Part shown: piece by piece, positions 36,409-45,222 of the stretch
Numbering within the stretch: the first letter of the stretch is position 1
How the letters are laid out: the number at the start of each line of letters is the position of its first letter
DNA from: Streptomyces venezuelae
GTDB lineage: Bacteria > Actinomycetota > Actinomycetes > Streptomycetales > Streptomycetaceae
Assembly (NCBI RefSeq): GCF_008642295.1
Contig: NZ_CP029190.1
Span: 806,001 to 870,000, forward strand
Reading direction: 5' to 3'
Length of the DNA stretch: 64,000 bases
Notes under the pieces: model-generated
Told to the model about the DNA's origin: nothing
Databases searched by the model: none
Seen by the model: only the letters and a program-made list of their open reading frames with translations
Translations under genes and position numbers: made by a program

Positions 36409-37671
36409 TCAGCGATCAGAGCTGAGGACCTTGCTGATCGCATCGGATGCCGTCTTTGCAGCCTGTTTGGGGTCCCGGCCGGAGAGGACGGCGGTCATGA
36501 ATGGCTTGATCGGGTTCTTTGCCTCGACCTCGGCCCAGCGGGGGGAATTGGGGGTGGCGCGGCCCTGGGCGGCGCCGAAGGTCATGGCGGTGGCGCCCTC
36601 GTTGCCCTGGACGATGTGGGCGAGGGTGGTCTTGTTGGGAACGTAGCTCATGGTGCGGGCGAGTTCGGTCTGCCACTTCTCGCTGACGAGTGCGGTGATC
36701 ACGTCGACGGCCTCGCGCCGGTTCCGGGTGTTCTCCGGGATGATCAGGTCCGAGCCGCCGGTGAAGACGGCGCCGGGCTTGTCGGAGGTCTTGCCGGGGA
36801 TCGGGAAGAAGCCGAGCTTGCCCTTGAGGGCGGGGTTGGCGGCTTCGATCTGGGCGACCTGGGCGGGCGGGGCGATGATCTGGGCGATCTGGCCGCGGGC
36901 GAAGACCTCGGACTGCGGGGGTGTTTCCTCGTCGGCGTTGTCGGGGCCCTCGCCGAGGGCGTGCAGCTGCTTGTAGAAGTCCATGCCGGCGAGGGCCTGT
37001 TCGGTGTCGAGGGTGCCGGTCCACACGCCGCCGCCCTCGACGGCGAGTTCGCCGCCCTCGTCCCAGATGAACCCGGCCAGTACGTACCAGTTCTGCCCGG
37101 CCAGGTAGATGCCCTGCTGGTCGCCCTTGTCGAGCTTCCTGGTCGCCGTCAGCCATTCCTGTCTGTTCTTCGGCAGCTCCTTGATGCCGGCGGCGGCGAA
37201 GAGGTCCTTGTTGTAGATCACCACGCGGTTGGCGGCGTACCAGGGGACGCCGTACCGGGCGCCGTTGACGGTGGCGGGGTCGGCGAGGCCCTTGAGCCAG
37301 TCCTTGCTGCCCCATTCGCGGACCCCTTCGAGGGTCAGCTCGGAGAGGCCGCCGGTCTCGATGTACCGGGCGACCTGGGTGTTGCCGACCTCGATGACGT
37401 CGGCGGGCTCCGTGGCGGTGCCCTTGAGGACGGCGTTGACCTTGTCACCGATGCCGGTCCACTCCTGGATCTTTATCTCCAGGTCGACGCCCGGGTGCTC
37501 CCGTTCGTAACTCTCGGTGAACTTCTGGATGAAATCGTCCGAGGCGCTGCCCTTCATGAGCCAGAGGGTCACCTGTTCGGACCCGTCGTCCGAGCCGGGG
37601 AGCATGCCGCACGCCGTGAGGGAGGTCGCCGCGACGAGGGCGGTGCACAGGGCAAGGAAGCGCATCTTCAC
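36409..37671 (-). CDS. ABC-transporter solute-binding lipoprotein
   Basis: This encodes 420 residues from GTG 37671 (AGAAGG 8 bases upstream); ATG 37665 is the alternative. The lipoprotein signal ends at lipobox LTAC. The mature protein is a family 1 sugar-type binding protein: EHPGVDLEIKIQEWTGI, GNTQVARYIETGGL, and an AIQNGP-like region. No permease or ATPase genes are adjacent, so the partner transporter is encoded elsewhere. A DasR-like palindrome upstream fits carbon-source control. Confidence 0.87.
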   Translation of the reverse strand: MKMRFLALCTALVAATSLTACGMLPGSDDGSEQVTLWLMKGSASDDFIQKFTESYEREHPGVDLEIKIQEWTGIGDKVNAVLKGTATEPADVIEVGNTQVARYIETGGLSELTLEGVREWGSKDWLKGLADPATVNGARYGVPWYAANRVVIYNKDLFAAAGIKELPKNRQEWLTATRKLDKGDQQGIYLAGQNWYVLAGFIWDEGGELAVEGGGVWTGTLDTEQALAGMDFYKQLHALGEGPDNADEETPPQSEVFARGQIAQIIAPPAQVAQIEAANPALKGKLGFFPIPGKTSDKPGAVFTGGSDLIIPENTRNRREAVDVITALVSEKWQTELARTMSYVPNKTTLAHIVQGNEGATAMTFGAAQGRATPNSPRWAEVEAKNPIKPFMTAVLSGRDPKQAAKTASDAISKVLSSDR

Positions 37672-37710
37672 GAAGGTCACCTTCTGGGCTCGATCAAAGA
37701 TGGCTTGAAA

Positions 37711-37724
37711 TTGGCATAGACCAA
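37711..37724 (-). promoter_or_regulatory. DasR-like operator upstream of the binding-protein gene
   Basis: On the minus strand TTGGTCTATGCCAA is a near-palindrome sharing TGGTCTA and CCA with the known dre consensus (about ACTGGTCTAGACCA). It sits 40 bases before the start codon. Confidence 0.4.
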
Positions 37725-37845
37725 GTTCCGGATCAAGGGCCTTTCGCCGGGGATTCTCCACACATATCTCGCGGACCAGACCGTACTGGGGCACCGTGGA
37801 ACAAGGTACGGATCAAGGCACCGCTCACACCGTCGGGAGAACTCC

Positions 37846-38061
37846 ATGTCCAACCACACCTACCGCGTGACCGAGATCGTCGGGACCTCCCACGAAGGCC
37901 TCGACCAGGCGATCCGCAACGGCATCGCCCGGGCCGGACAGCACCTTCGCAACCTCGACTGGTTCGAGGTCACGCAGATGCGCGGGCACATCGAGAACGG
38001 CGAGATCGCGCACTACCAGGTGGGTCTGAAGGTCGGCTTCCGGCTCGACGGCGAGGGCTGA
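37846..38061 (+). CDS. Dodecin, flavin-binding protein
   Basis: This encodes 71 residues, the standard size. VTEIVGTSHEGLDQAIRNGI and WFEVTQMRGHI, with the flavin-stacking tryptophan, are diagnostic. Dodecins form hollow dodecamers that store or buffer flavins (or CoA in some bacteria). It is a single gene with GGGAGAAC upstream of the ATG. Confidence 0.95.
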   Translation: MSNHTYRVTEIVGTSHEGLDQAIRNGIARAGQHLRNLDWFEVTQMRGHIENGEIAHYQVGLKVGFRLDGEG

Positions 38062-38134
38062 CACAGGGCGGACGAAGGACGACGGGCCGGCGCGGGCGGG
38101 CGTGCCTCGGGTGTCGGGTCGCAGGTCCCGGCCG

Positions 38135-38632
38135 TCAGGTCCGGCCCTCGCCCTCCTGCGCCTGCTGAAGCTCCGGCGCCTCGGCCGCCCAGTCGGCGAG
38201 CACCACGGTGAACCCGGCGGCCCGCGCCGCCTGGCAGACCAGCTCGTCGTCGTCCACCAGCATCCGCACCTCCCGGCCGCGGGCGAGCCGGCCCAGCACC
38301 TCCAGCTTGGTGACCCGGGCCGGCCGGCGGTCCGCATTGCCGCGCATCCACACCCGCCCCTCCGGCAGCCCGTGCCGCTCCAGCCACTCCAGGGTGTCCC
38401 GGCGGCACCGTTCCGGGCGCCCGGTCAGATACGCCACCTCGCAGTCGGCGGCGCTCTCCAGCGCCAGCGCCACCCCGCGCGGCAGCGGCGGGTCGGCCGG
38501 GGCCGCGGCGAAGAACCCGGCCCAGTTCCGGGGCCGGCGCTCCAGGAAGTGCTGCCGATGCGCGGTGTCGGCCAGGGTGTTGTCGAGGTCGAAGACGGCC
38601 AGCGGCCGGCGCACGGGGCTTGATTCGCTCAT
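38135..38632 (-). CDS. HAD-family phosphatase, polynucleotide-kinase-3'-phosphatase-like
   Basis: This encodes 165 residues. HAD motif I is VFDLDNTLADT (residues 13-23), motif II is YLTGRPERCR and the acidic motif is MLVDDDELV. The compact form resembles the phosphatase half of T4 polynucleotide kinase and acid phosphatases of the same clan. The substrate is unknown. TAGGCT lies about 9 bases before the ATG without a ribosome site, suggesting a leaderless transcript. A link to the RNA-repair operon at 11-13 kb is only speculative. Confidence 0.78.
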   Translation of the reverse strand: MSESSPVRRPLAVFDLDNTLADTAHRQHFLERRPRNWAGFFAAAPADPPLPRGVALALESAADCEVAYLTGRPERCRRDTLEWLERHGLPEGRVWMRGNADRRPARVTKLEVLGRLARGREVRMLVDDDELVCQAARAAGFTVVLADWAAEAPELQQAQEGEGRT

Positions 38633-38721
38633 ACGTGCCAGCCTAGGGCCGGGAGCAGGGGCGGCAGCAGGCCCCTCCGTGCTGCCGGGAATCCTGCCGT
38701 CCCCCGCGCGTTGACACCCGT

Positions 38722-39720
38722 ATGAGGCCGATGATCCGGAAGCTCTCGATACTCGACCGGTCCCGCATCCGCCGGGGCTCGGACGGACCCGCGGCGCTGC
38801 GCGACACCGTGGCGCTCGCCCGGCGGGCCGAGGCCCTCGGCTACCGCCGGTTCTGGGTGTCGGAGCACCACAGCGTGCCGGGGGTGGCGGGATCCGCCCC
38901 GACCGTGCTGGCCGCCGCGGTCGCCGCCGCCACCGAACGGATCCGGGTCGGCACCGGCGGGGTGATGCTGCCCAACCACCAGCCGCTGGTGGTCGCGGAG
39001 CAGTTCGGCGTGCTGGAGTCGCTCTTCCCGGGCCGTATCGACATGGGCCTCGGCCGCTCCGTGGGGTTCACCGGCGGGATCCGGCGGGCACTGGGCCGTG
39101 ACACCGCGGACGCCGAGGCCTTCGAGGACCGGCTGGCGGAGCTGCTCGGCTGGTTCGACGGCAACCGGAAGGACCATCCCGAGGTGCACGCCCGGCCCGC
39201 CGAGGGCCTGCGGATCCCGGCGTTCGTCCTGGCGACCGGCGAAGGCGCGGGCATCGCGGCCCGGGCGGGCCTGCCACTGGTGGTGGGCGATGTACGGAAC
39301 CGGGAGCGGGTCCTGGAGCTGATCGGGAGCTACCGGCGGGAGTTCCGCGCTTCGGCCTGGGGCGAGCGCCCGTACGTGATCGCCTCCGGCACGGTGGCGG
39401 TGGCCGCCACCACGGAAGCCGCCCGGCAGCTGCTGGTCCCGGAGGCGTGGTCGATGGCGTACGCGCGCACCCACGGCAGTTTCCCGCCGCTGGTTCCCGC
39501 GGAAGAGGTCGCGGGGCTGGCCATGTCGGCGAAGGAGCGGGAGCTGTTCGAGAAGGCCATGGCCGGGCACATCCACGGCACGGCGGAGCGGGTCGCGGCG
39601 GACCTGGCCGAGCTGGCGGATGCGACCGGGGCGGACGAGCTGCTGGTGACCACGTCGGCCTACGACCGCGAGGCGCTGCTGGACTCCTTCACCCGGCTCG
39701 CCCGGCTGGCCGGACTCTGA
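38722..39720 (+). CDS. LLM-class flavin-dependent oxidoreductase (MsnO8-like)
   Basis: This encodes 332 residues of the bacterial-luciferase-like monooxygenase superfamily. LSILDRSRIRRGS near the start, YRRFWVSEHHSVPGVAGSAP and RIRVGTGGVMLPNHQPLVVA are the family's flavin-barrel signatures. It uses reduced FMN from a partner reductase not encoded here. ATG 38722 is given; ATG 38731 is closer to the usual family start. No ribosome site is clear for the first. A tandem 8-bp repeat follows the stop. Confidence 0.85.
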   Translation: MRPMIRKLSILDRSRIRRGSDGPAALRDTVALARRAEALGYRRFWVSEHHSVPGVAGSAPTVLAAAVAAATERIRVGTGGVMLPNHQPLVVAEQFGVLESLFPGRIDMGLGRSVGFTGGIRRALGRDTADAEAFEDRLAELLGWFDGNRKDHPEVHARPAEGLRIPAFVLATGEGAGIAARAGLPLVVGDVRNRERVLELIGSYRREFRASAWGERPYVIASGTVAVAATTEAARQLLVPEAWSMAYARTHGSFPPLVPAEEVAGLAMSAKERELFEKAMAGHIHGTAERVAADLAELADATGADELLVTTSAYDREALLDSFTRLARLAGL

Positions 39721-40129
39721 GCACCGGGCGGGTGGACGGGTGGACGGGTGGACGGGTGGGTCCCGGGGGCTGCTGTGACGTTGCATATGCACGATCCGGG
39801 AGGGGCGGCTGGGACGGGGCGCGTCAATCAGAGAAAACGATTCACTCACCCATCGGAGTGAAGTTTCGTGCGCGACCGAAGCTCGTAAATTCTGCTGGAC
39901 AGAGGGGTTTTCCCGAACAAGGGGCCGCCCATCTGGGGTTCTTCGGCAGTTGACGTTGGTACACCGATCATCCGCCCATTCACTTTCCCATTCCGCCGTC
40001 TCGGTGAGCCTTTAGCGGGACGGCATGGGGGTCCGGCTCCGGGTAGATTCGCCTCCCCGAACCCATCATGGCAACGGCCCCGGGCGCTCCAACGCCCAGG
40101 GCCGTCTGCCGAGCCAAGGAGGACACCCC
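39721..40129 (+). other. 409-base intergenic region
   Basis: It begins with about four tandem GGTGGACG units (39730-39760). The middle is relatively AT-rich (39830-40010) with no gene. TAGATT at 40044-40049 may be a -10 for the small membrane protein gene. A 21-codon frame (40068-40133, starting MATAPGAPTP) ends exactly over the downstream TTG start and encloses a hairpin. No tRNA or known riboswitch was recognised. Confidence 0.45.
40074..40105 (+). promoter_or_regulatory. Leader hairpin ahead of the small membrane protein gene
   Basis: ACGGCCC-c-GGGCG pairs with CGCCC-a-GGGCCGT across a 6-base loop, ending 11 bases before the AAGGAGG ribosome site. There is no T-run, so an intrinsic terminator is doubtful. 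Confidence 0.4.
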
Positions 40130-40369
40130 TTGACCGACTCGTTACGCCGCCTGATCTCCGCCTTGCACGCATGGATCACGGCGCTACGTACGCGGATTAT
40201 CCCGCAGCTCCCCCGTCCGCAAACAGACTTGCGCATGACGTCCGGATCTCCTTCCTTCGGTGCCTGCATGGGGGTCAGCCTGGCCCTCTACCTGGCGGCG
40301 GGACCCGGCGTTCTCCAGGTCATCGGGCTCGCGCTGGCCCTGCGGGCACTCGGCCGGCAGGGAGGCTGA
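40130..40369 (+). CDS. Small hypothetical membrane protein
   Basis: This encodes 79 residues from a TTG with a perfect AAGGAGG at 7-base spacing. An amphipathic N-terminus (SLRRLISALHAWITALRTR) precedes one hydrophobic segment at about residues 45-70 (CMGVSLALYLAAGPGVLQVI). I do not recognise the family. A strong terminator follows its stop, supporting a real single-gene transcript. Confidence 0.6.
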   Translation: MTDSLRRLISALHAWITALRTRIIPQLPRPQTDLRMTSGSPSFGACMGVSLALYLAAGPGVLQVIGLALALRALGRQGG

Positions 40370-40379
40370 GCGTCCGCGG

Positions 40380-40412
40380 CGGCCGGGGCACCCCATCGGG
40401 GTGCCCCGGCCG
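40380..40412 (+). terminator. Strong terminator hairpin
   Basis: A perfect 15-bp stem (40380-40394 with 40398-40412) and 3-base loop lie 10 bases after the small membrane protein gene. Confidence 0.8.
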
Positions 40413-40510
40413 CGCTCACCCCATCAGGGGACGGCGCGGCAGCAAGAACCCCTCTAGCATGGGCACTTCGAACCAGTGCAACTCCTGACCAGGGTTGAGG
40501 GGCGGGCCCG

Positions 40511-41335
40511 ATGCACCACGACGTGCACAGACCGAGCGTTGCGCGGATGTACGACTGGCTGCTGGGCGGTATCGACAACTATCCGCCCGATCAGCAGGTG
40601 TGCCGGGATCTGCTCGACATCGCCCCCGGTTCCCGCGCCGCCGCCCGCACCAACCGCGCCTTCCTGAGCCGGGTCGTCGAGGTGCTCGCGCGCGAGCACG
40701 GAGTCCGCCAGTTCCTGGAGCACGGATGCGGACTGCCGGCCGGTGACAACGTCCACGAGGTGGCCCAGCGCGTCGATCCCGCAGCCCGGGTGGTGTACGT
40801 GGACAACGATCCGCTGGTCGTGGCACACGCCCGGGCCCGGCTCGTGGAGAACTCCCGTACCGCCGTGGTGGATGCCGATGTCCGCGACACCGCCGCCATC
40901 TTCGCCGATCCCGCCGTCCGGCGGCTGATCCGGCCGGGGGAACCGACCGCCGCCCTGTTCGTCTCGGTCGCCCAGTGCCTCGGCGACCAGGACGTGGCCG
41001 CCATGATCGAACGGGTGAAACAGCAGCTGGGGCCGGGCGGCTTCCTGGTGATGACCCAGCCCACCAGCCCGGACCCGGTGGTGCGCAGCCGGGTCACCGC
41101 CCTGATGCGGGAGGCCACTTCGGGGCAGTGGGGCCGGCTGCGCGAGCCCGAGGACGTACGGGACTGCCTGGCGGGGCTCGACATCATCGGGCCCGGACTC
41201 GGCGATGTCGCGGACTGGCTGCCCGAGCGGCGCCGTGGGATCCGCGCGCACGAGGCGGAGTTGATCGCATGGGGCGGGGCCGGACGGCTGCCCGGTCAGA
41301 GTTCGGCATCGGATTCGGCGAGCCGCTTCTCGTAG
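40511..41335 (+). CDS. SAM-dependent methyltransferase, Methyltransf_19 (DUF574) family
   Basis: This encodes 274 residues. RPSVARMYDWLLGGIDNYPPDQ near the start, RFLEHGCGLPAGDN-like glycine-rich SAM loop and VVYVDNDPLVVAHARA are the DUF574 pattern, shared with the protein at 57743-58567. These proteins are abundant in Streptomyces and often lie near XRE/DUF397 regulators, as here. The substrate is unknown. Its last 40 bases overlap the 3' end of the convergent XRE gene. Confidence 0.85.
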   Translation: MHHDVHRPSVARMYDWLLGGIDNYPPDQQVCRDLLDIAPGSRAAARTNRAFLSRVVEVLAREHGVRQFLEHGCGLPAGDNVHEVAQRVDPAARVVYVDNDPLVVAHARARLVENSRTAVVDADVRDTAAIFADPAVRRLIRPGEPTAALFVSVAQCLGDQDVAAMIERVKQQLGPGGFLVMTQPTSPDPVVRSRVTALMREATSGQWGRLREPEDVRDCLAGLDIIGPGLGDVADWLPERRRGIRAHEAELIAWGGAGRLPGQSSASDSASRFS

Positions 41336-42216
41336 TGGGCGATCCGCTCGTCCAGCAGTGCCAGGGTCTCCTCCAGGCTCACCGCCTGGTCCATGAGCTG
41401 GTCCAGAACACTGCGGTAGCGCTGGACCGGCCCGGCCGTGGTCACGTAGTCGGCGCTCTCCATCTGTTCCAGATAGACGAGTTCGCTGGGTCCGCCGTCC
41501 GCGAAGGTGAGATGGGTGAGCGGAAAGCTGGGGGCGATGCCCACGTTCTCGTGGTCGTACCGCAGCACCCGGACGTTCGCTCTGGGCATGTTCTCCCCGG
41601 CGATCTCGCGGAGCCACTTGAGCTGTTCGCACATCACCGCGAAGCCGCCCACGGGCCGGTAGAGCACGCTCTCGTCGAGGATGGCGATGAGCTCGGGCCG
41701 CTCCGGTTTGGACAGGAGGGCCTGCCGGTCACGGCGCACCCTGACGTAACGATCCACCTCCACCTGGTCCCCCTGCTCTCCGACCGCCAGGGCGACCAGG
41801 GCCTGGGAGTAGCGGCGGGTCTGCAGCAGTCCGGGGACCACATGGGTCTCGTACACCGTGATCCTGGCCGCCTCGGCCTCCAGCGTGATCAGCCGGCGGA
41901 GGAATCCGGGCGTCAGATCGCTGTACCTGCGGCGGCCCTTGTGTTCGGCGAGGACCTGGCTGAGCAGCTCGTGGATCTCGTCCTGCCCGGCCTCGTCGAC
42001 CCGGTAGTGGCGGACGAGGTCCCAGACGTCCTTCTCCTTCGGCGGGCTCTCACCCCGCTCCAGACGGCTCAGCTTGGAGGAGGATCCACGGATCTTGTCC
42101 GCCGCCTCGACGAGCGACATGTGCGCGTTCAACCGGTGCTTGCGGAGCTCGTCGCCCAGGGAACGCGCCGCGAACTCGCGGCCGACGGCGCTGACGGACG
42201 AACGGCCGACGGGCAT
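41296..42216 (-). CDS. XRE helix-turn-helix regulator with DUF5753 domain
   Basis: This encodes 306 residues; ATG 42216 has AAGGAGC upstream. The helix-turn-helix is LNAHMSLVEAADKIRGSSSK near residues 30-50, followed by LSRLERGE. A long C-terminal DUF5753 domain (YETHVVPGLLQTRRY...) follows. Such proteins pair with DUF397 proteins, as with the gene 87 bases downstream of its start on the same strand, and include developmental regulators of the WhiJ/BldB system. They probably bind DNA together; some behave like toxin-antitoxin pairs. Confidence 0.88.
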   Translation of the reverse strand: MPVGRSSVSAVGREFAARSLGDELRKHRLNAHMSLVEAADKIRGSSSKLSRLERGESPPKEKDVWDLVRHYRVDEAGQDEIHELLSQVLAEHKGRRRYSDLTPGFLRRLITLEAEAARITVYETHVVPGLLQTRRYSQALVALAVGEQGDQVEVDRYVRVRRDRQALLSKPERPELIAILDESVLYRPVGGFAVMCEQLKWLREIAGENMPRANVRVLRYDHENVGIAPSFPLTHLTFADGGPSELVYLEQMESADYVTTAGPVQRYRSVLDQLMDQAVSLEETLALLDERIAHYEKRLAESDAEL

Positions 42217-42303
42217 GCGTGCTCCTTGTTGACTGAAAACCACTTCAGCGGCACAGTTTGGAACCCGCACGCCCGCCCTTCAAGCGATGGCCATGGCGTG
42301 ACC

Positions 42304-42546
42304 CTACGCACTCACCTCGTGCAGGCGATCGAATTCCCCGGCCCCGGCGCCCGCCACGAAGGCCGTCATTTCATCCCGGGTGAAGATCAGGGCCGGCCCC
42401 GCCGGAAAGCGCGAATTGCGCACCGCGAAATCTCCCCCGGGAAGGGCAGCCACCTCCACACAGTTGCCGATCCCCGAACTGGCGCTGCTCTTCACCCAGC
42501 GCACGGACGGAATCCTGTCCGCTTCCACACCGTTCTCGAACCGCAT
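42304..42546 (-). CDS. DUF397 domain protein
   Basis: This encodes 80 residues. VRWVKSSASSGIGNCVEVA followed by VRNSRFPAGPALIFTRDEM is the DUF397 pattern. ATG 42546 with AAAGG at 8-base spacing is preferred over a GTG at 42555. It is transcribed ahead of the XRE regulator on the same strand and probably forms a complex with it, as other DUF397/XRE pairs do. Confidence 0.88.
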   Translation of the reverse strand: MRFENGVEADRIPSVRWVKSSASSGIGNCVEVAALPGGDFAVRNSRFPAGPALIFTRDEMTAFVAGAGAGEFDRLHEVSA

Positions 42547-42713
42547 ATCGCCCACCTTTTCGATTCCCGTACGCGACCGCCGACCCGTCCCATATGCAAG
42601 GACATCGGACCGGAATTCGGGATGAGCCTAGTCAGGCATTCCTGCCGGGTATGTCCCCCGTAAGGGTGTGCCCCCTCCGAAGAGACTGACGACCATCCCC
42701 TAAACTGGGACGA

Positions 42714-45107
42714 ATGCACCAGCCCACCGACGCGTACATCCGCGTCCGGGGCGCCCGGGAGCACAATCTGCGCGGGGTCGACGTGGACATTCCGCGCGAC
42801 GCGCTGACCGTGTTCACCGGAGTCTCCGGATCCGGCAAGTCCTCCCTCGCCTTCGGAACCGTCTACGCGGAAGCCCAGCGCCGCTACTTCGAGTCGGTGG
42901 CGCCGTACGCCCGGCGGCTGATCCACCAGATCGGGGCGCCGAAGGTGGACTCGATCACCGGGCTGCCGCCCGCCGTCTCCCTGGAGCAGCGCCGGTCCGC
43001 GCCCGGATCGCGGTCCTCGGTGGGCACCGTCACCCTGCTCTCCAACTCGCTGCGGATGCTGTTCTCCCGGGCCGGCGACTACCCGCCCGGGGCCGCGCGG
43101 CTCGATTCGGACGCCTTCTCGGCGAACACGGCCGCCGGGGCCTGCCCCGAATGCCACGGCCTCGGGCGGATCCACCGCACCAGCGAGGAACTGCTGGTTC
43201 CCGACCCGGAACTGACGATCCGGCAGGGTGCCATTGCGGCCTGGCCCGGGGCATGGCAGGGCAAGAACCTGCGGGACATCCTGGACACCCTCGGCCACGA
43301 TGTGGACCGGCCGTGGCGGGAACTGCCGGCCGAGGAGCGGCGGTGGATCCTGTTCACCGAGGAGCAGCCGGTGGTGACCGTGCATCCGGTGCGTGAGGCC
43401 GACCGGATCCAACGCCCTTACCAGGGCACCTATATGAGCGCCCACCGCTGGGTGATGCGGACCTTCGCCGACAGCAAGAGCGCCTCCCTGCGGGCGCGGG
43501 CGGAACGGTTCCTCACGGATGCGCCCTGCCCGGTGTGCCGGGGCAGCCGACTGCGGGCCGAGGCACTCGCGGTGACCATCGCCGGCCGCACCATCGCCGA
43601 GCTGGCGGCGCTGCCGCTGACCGAGCTGGACGCGGTACTGGAGGACGTACCGGCGGCGGACGGGCCGGGCGGCGGGGCCGCCCGGGTCCTGACCGCGGAC
43701 CTGCGCTCCCGGATCCGCCCGGTCACCGAGCTGGGCCTGGGCTACCTGAGCCTGGACCGGACCGCGCCGAGCCTGTCGGCCGGTGAGCTGCAGCGGCTGC
43801 GGCTGGCCACCCAGCTGCGGTCCGGGCTGTTCGGGGTGGTGTACGTACTGGACGAGCCCTCGGCGGGACTGCATCCCGCGGACACCGAGGCGCTGCTCGG
43901 CGTACTGGACCGGCTGAAGGAGACCGGGAACACGGTGTTCGTGGTGGAGCACCATCTGGATGTGGTGCGGCACGCGGACTGGCTGGTGGACGTGGGGCCG
44001 CTGGCCGGGGAGCACGGCGGGCGGGTGCTGCACAGCGGGCCCCCGGCCGGGCTCGAGGGCCTGGCGGAGTCGGCGACCGCCCGACATCTGTTCGCGCAGC
44101 CGGTGTCCGAGGCCGCCCCGGAAGAGCGGCCGGTGCGCCGTCCGTCCGGGTCACTCCGGGTGTCCGGAGTCCACCGGAACAATCTGCAGGACCTGTCCGC
44201 GGAGTTCCCCCTCGGGGTGTTCACGGCGGTCACCGGGGTCTCGGGATCGGGGAAGTCCACGCTGGTCGGGAGCGTGCTGGCGGAGACCGCGGCCGACCGG
44301 ATCGCCGGCGCGGACGACGGTTTCCCGGTACGCCGGCTGGTGGCGGTGGACCAGAAGCCGATCGGCCGGACCCCCCGGTCCAATCTGGCCACGTACACCG
44401 GGCTGTTCGATGTCGTCCGCAGGCTGTTCACGGCGAGCGAGGAGGCCCGGGCCCGCGGCTGGAAGGCCGGCCGGTTCTCCTTCAACGTGGCGGGCGGCCG
44501 GTGTGAAACCTGCCAGGGCGAGGGTTTCGTCTCGGTGGAGCTGCTGTTCCTGCCCAGTACGTACGCCCCGTGCCCGGAGTGCGCGGGCGCCCGCTACAAC
44601 GCCGAGACCTTGGCGGTACGCCACCGGGGCCTGAACATCGCCGAGGTGCTGGGGCTGACCGTGGAGTCGGCCGCGGAGTTCTTCGCGGACACCCCGGCGG
44701 CGGCGCGCAGCCTGCGGGCCCTGTCGGACATCGGCCTCGGCTATCTGCGGCTGGGCCAGCCGGCCACCGAACTGTCGGGCGGCGAGGCACAGCGGATCAA
44801 GCTGGCGACGGAACTACAGCGGCTGCGCCGGGACCACACCCTGTACCTGCTGGACGAGCCGACCACCGGGCTGCACCCGGCGGATGTGCAGGTGCTGCTG
44901 CGGCAGTTGCACGGGCTGGTCGACGGCGGGCACACCGTGGTGGTCGTGGAGCACGACATGGCGGTGGTCGCGAGTGCGGACTGGGTGATCGATCTGGGGC
45001 CGGGCGGCGGCACGGACGGCGGCCGGGTGATGGCCGCCGGCTCCCCGGCGCAGGTGGCCCGGGCAGCGGGCAGCCGCACGGCCGCATACCTCGCCCGCGT
45101 CCTGTGA
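42714..45107 (+). CDS. UvrA paralogue (short excinuclease-type ABC protein)
   Basis: This encodes 797 residues with two ABC modules: P-loops GVSGSGKSSL and GVSGSGKSTL, signatures LSAGELQRL and LSGGEAQRI, and Walker B motifs VLDEPSAGLH and LLDEPTTGLH. Zinc-finger cysteines CPEC/CPVC and CETC/CPEC are present. At about 800 residues it is 150 shorter than housekeeping UvrA, mainly in the first module. This matches the UvrA2/DrrC-like class linked to DNA-binding-drug resistance rather than core repair. It stands alone. Confidence 0.88.
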   Translation: MHQPTDAYIRVRGAREHNLRGVDVDIPRDALTVFTGVSGSGKSSLAFGTVYAEAQRRYFESVAPYARRLIHQIGAPKVDSITGLPPAVSLEQRRSAPGSRSSVGTVTLLSNSLRMLFSRAGDYPPGAARLDSDAFSANTAAGACPECHGLGRIHRTSEELLVPDPELTIRQGAIAAWPGAWQGKNLRDILDTLGHDVDRPWRELPAEERRWILFTEEQPVVTVHPVREADRIQRPYQGTYMSAHRWVMRTFADSKSASLRARAERFLTDAPCPVCRGSRLRAEALAVTIAGRTIAELAALPLTELDAVLEDVPAADGPGGGAARVLTADLRSRIRPVTELGLGYLSLDRTAPSLSAGELQRLRLATQLRSGLFGVVYVLDEPSAGLHPADTEALLGVLDRLKETGNTVFVVEHHLDVVRHADWLVDVGPLAGEHGGRVLHSGPPAGLEGLAESATARHLFAQPVSEAAPEERPVRRPSGSLRVSGVHRNNLQDLSAEFPLGVFTAVTGVSGSGKSTLVGSVLAETAADRIAGADDGFPVRRLVAVDQKPIGRTPRSNLATYTGLFDVVRRLFTASEEARARGWKAGRFSFNVAGGRCETCQGEGFVSVELLFLPSTYAPCPECAGARYNAETLAVRHRGLNIAEVLGLTVESAAEFFADTPAAARSLRALSDIGLGYLRLGQPATELSGGEAQRIKLATELQRLRRDHTLYLLDEPTTGLHPADVQVLLRQLHGLVDGGHTVVVVEHDMAVVASADWVIDLGPGGGTDGGRVMAAGSPAQVARAAGSRTAAYLARVL

Positions 45108-45222
45108 CCGCCTCCGGCCGGGGGCGTCCCACCCCGGCTGTGCGAACCCCGGGCCCCGTGTGAAGGCAGAGCCGCGCGGCCGGGCATGTCCGGGCGGCGG
45201 CCGGGCCGTGCCCGGCCAGGGC

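Noticed and set aside
39730..39760. Tandem GGTGGACG repeat as a regulatory element
   Set aside because: It is a simple 8-bp repeat directly after a stop codon with no dyad or promoter context.
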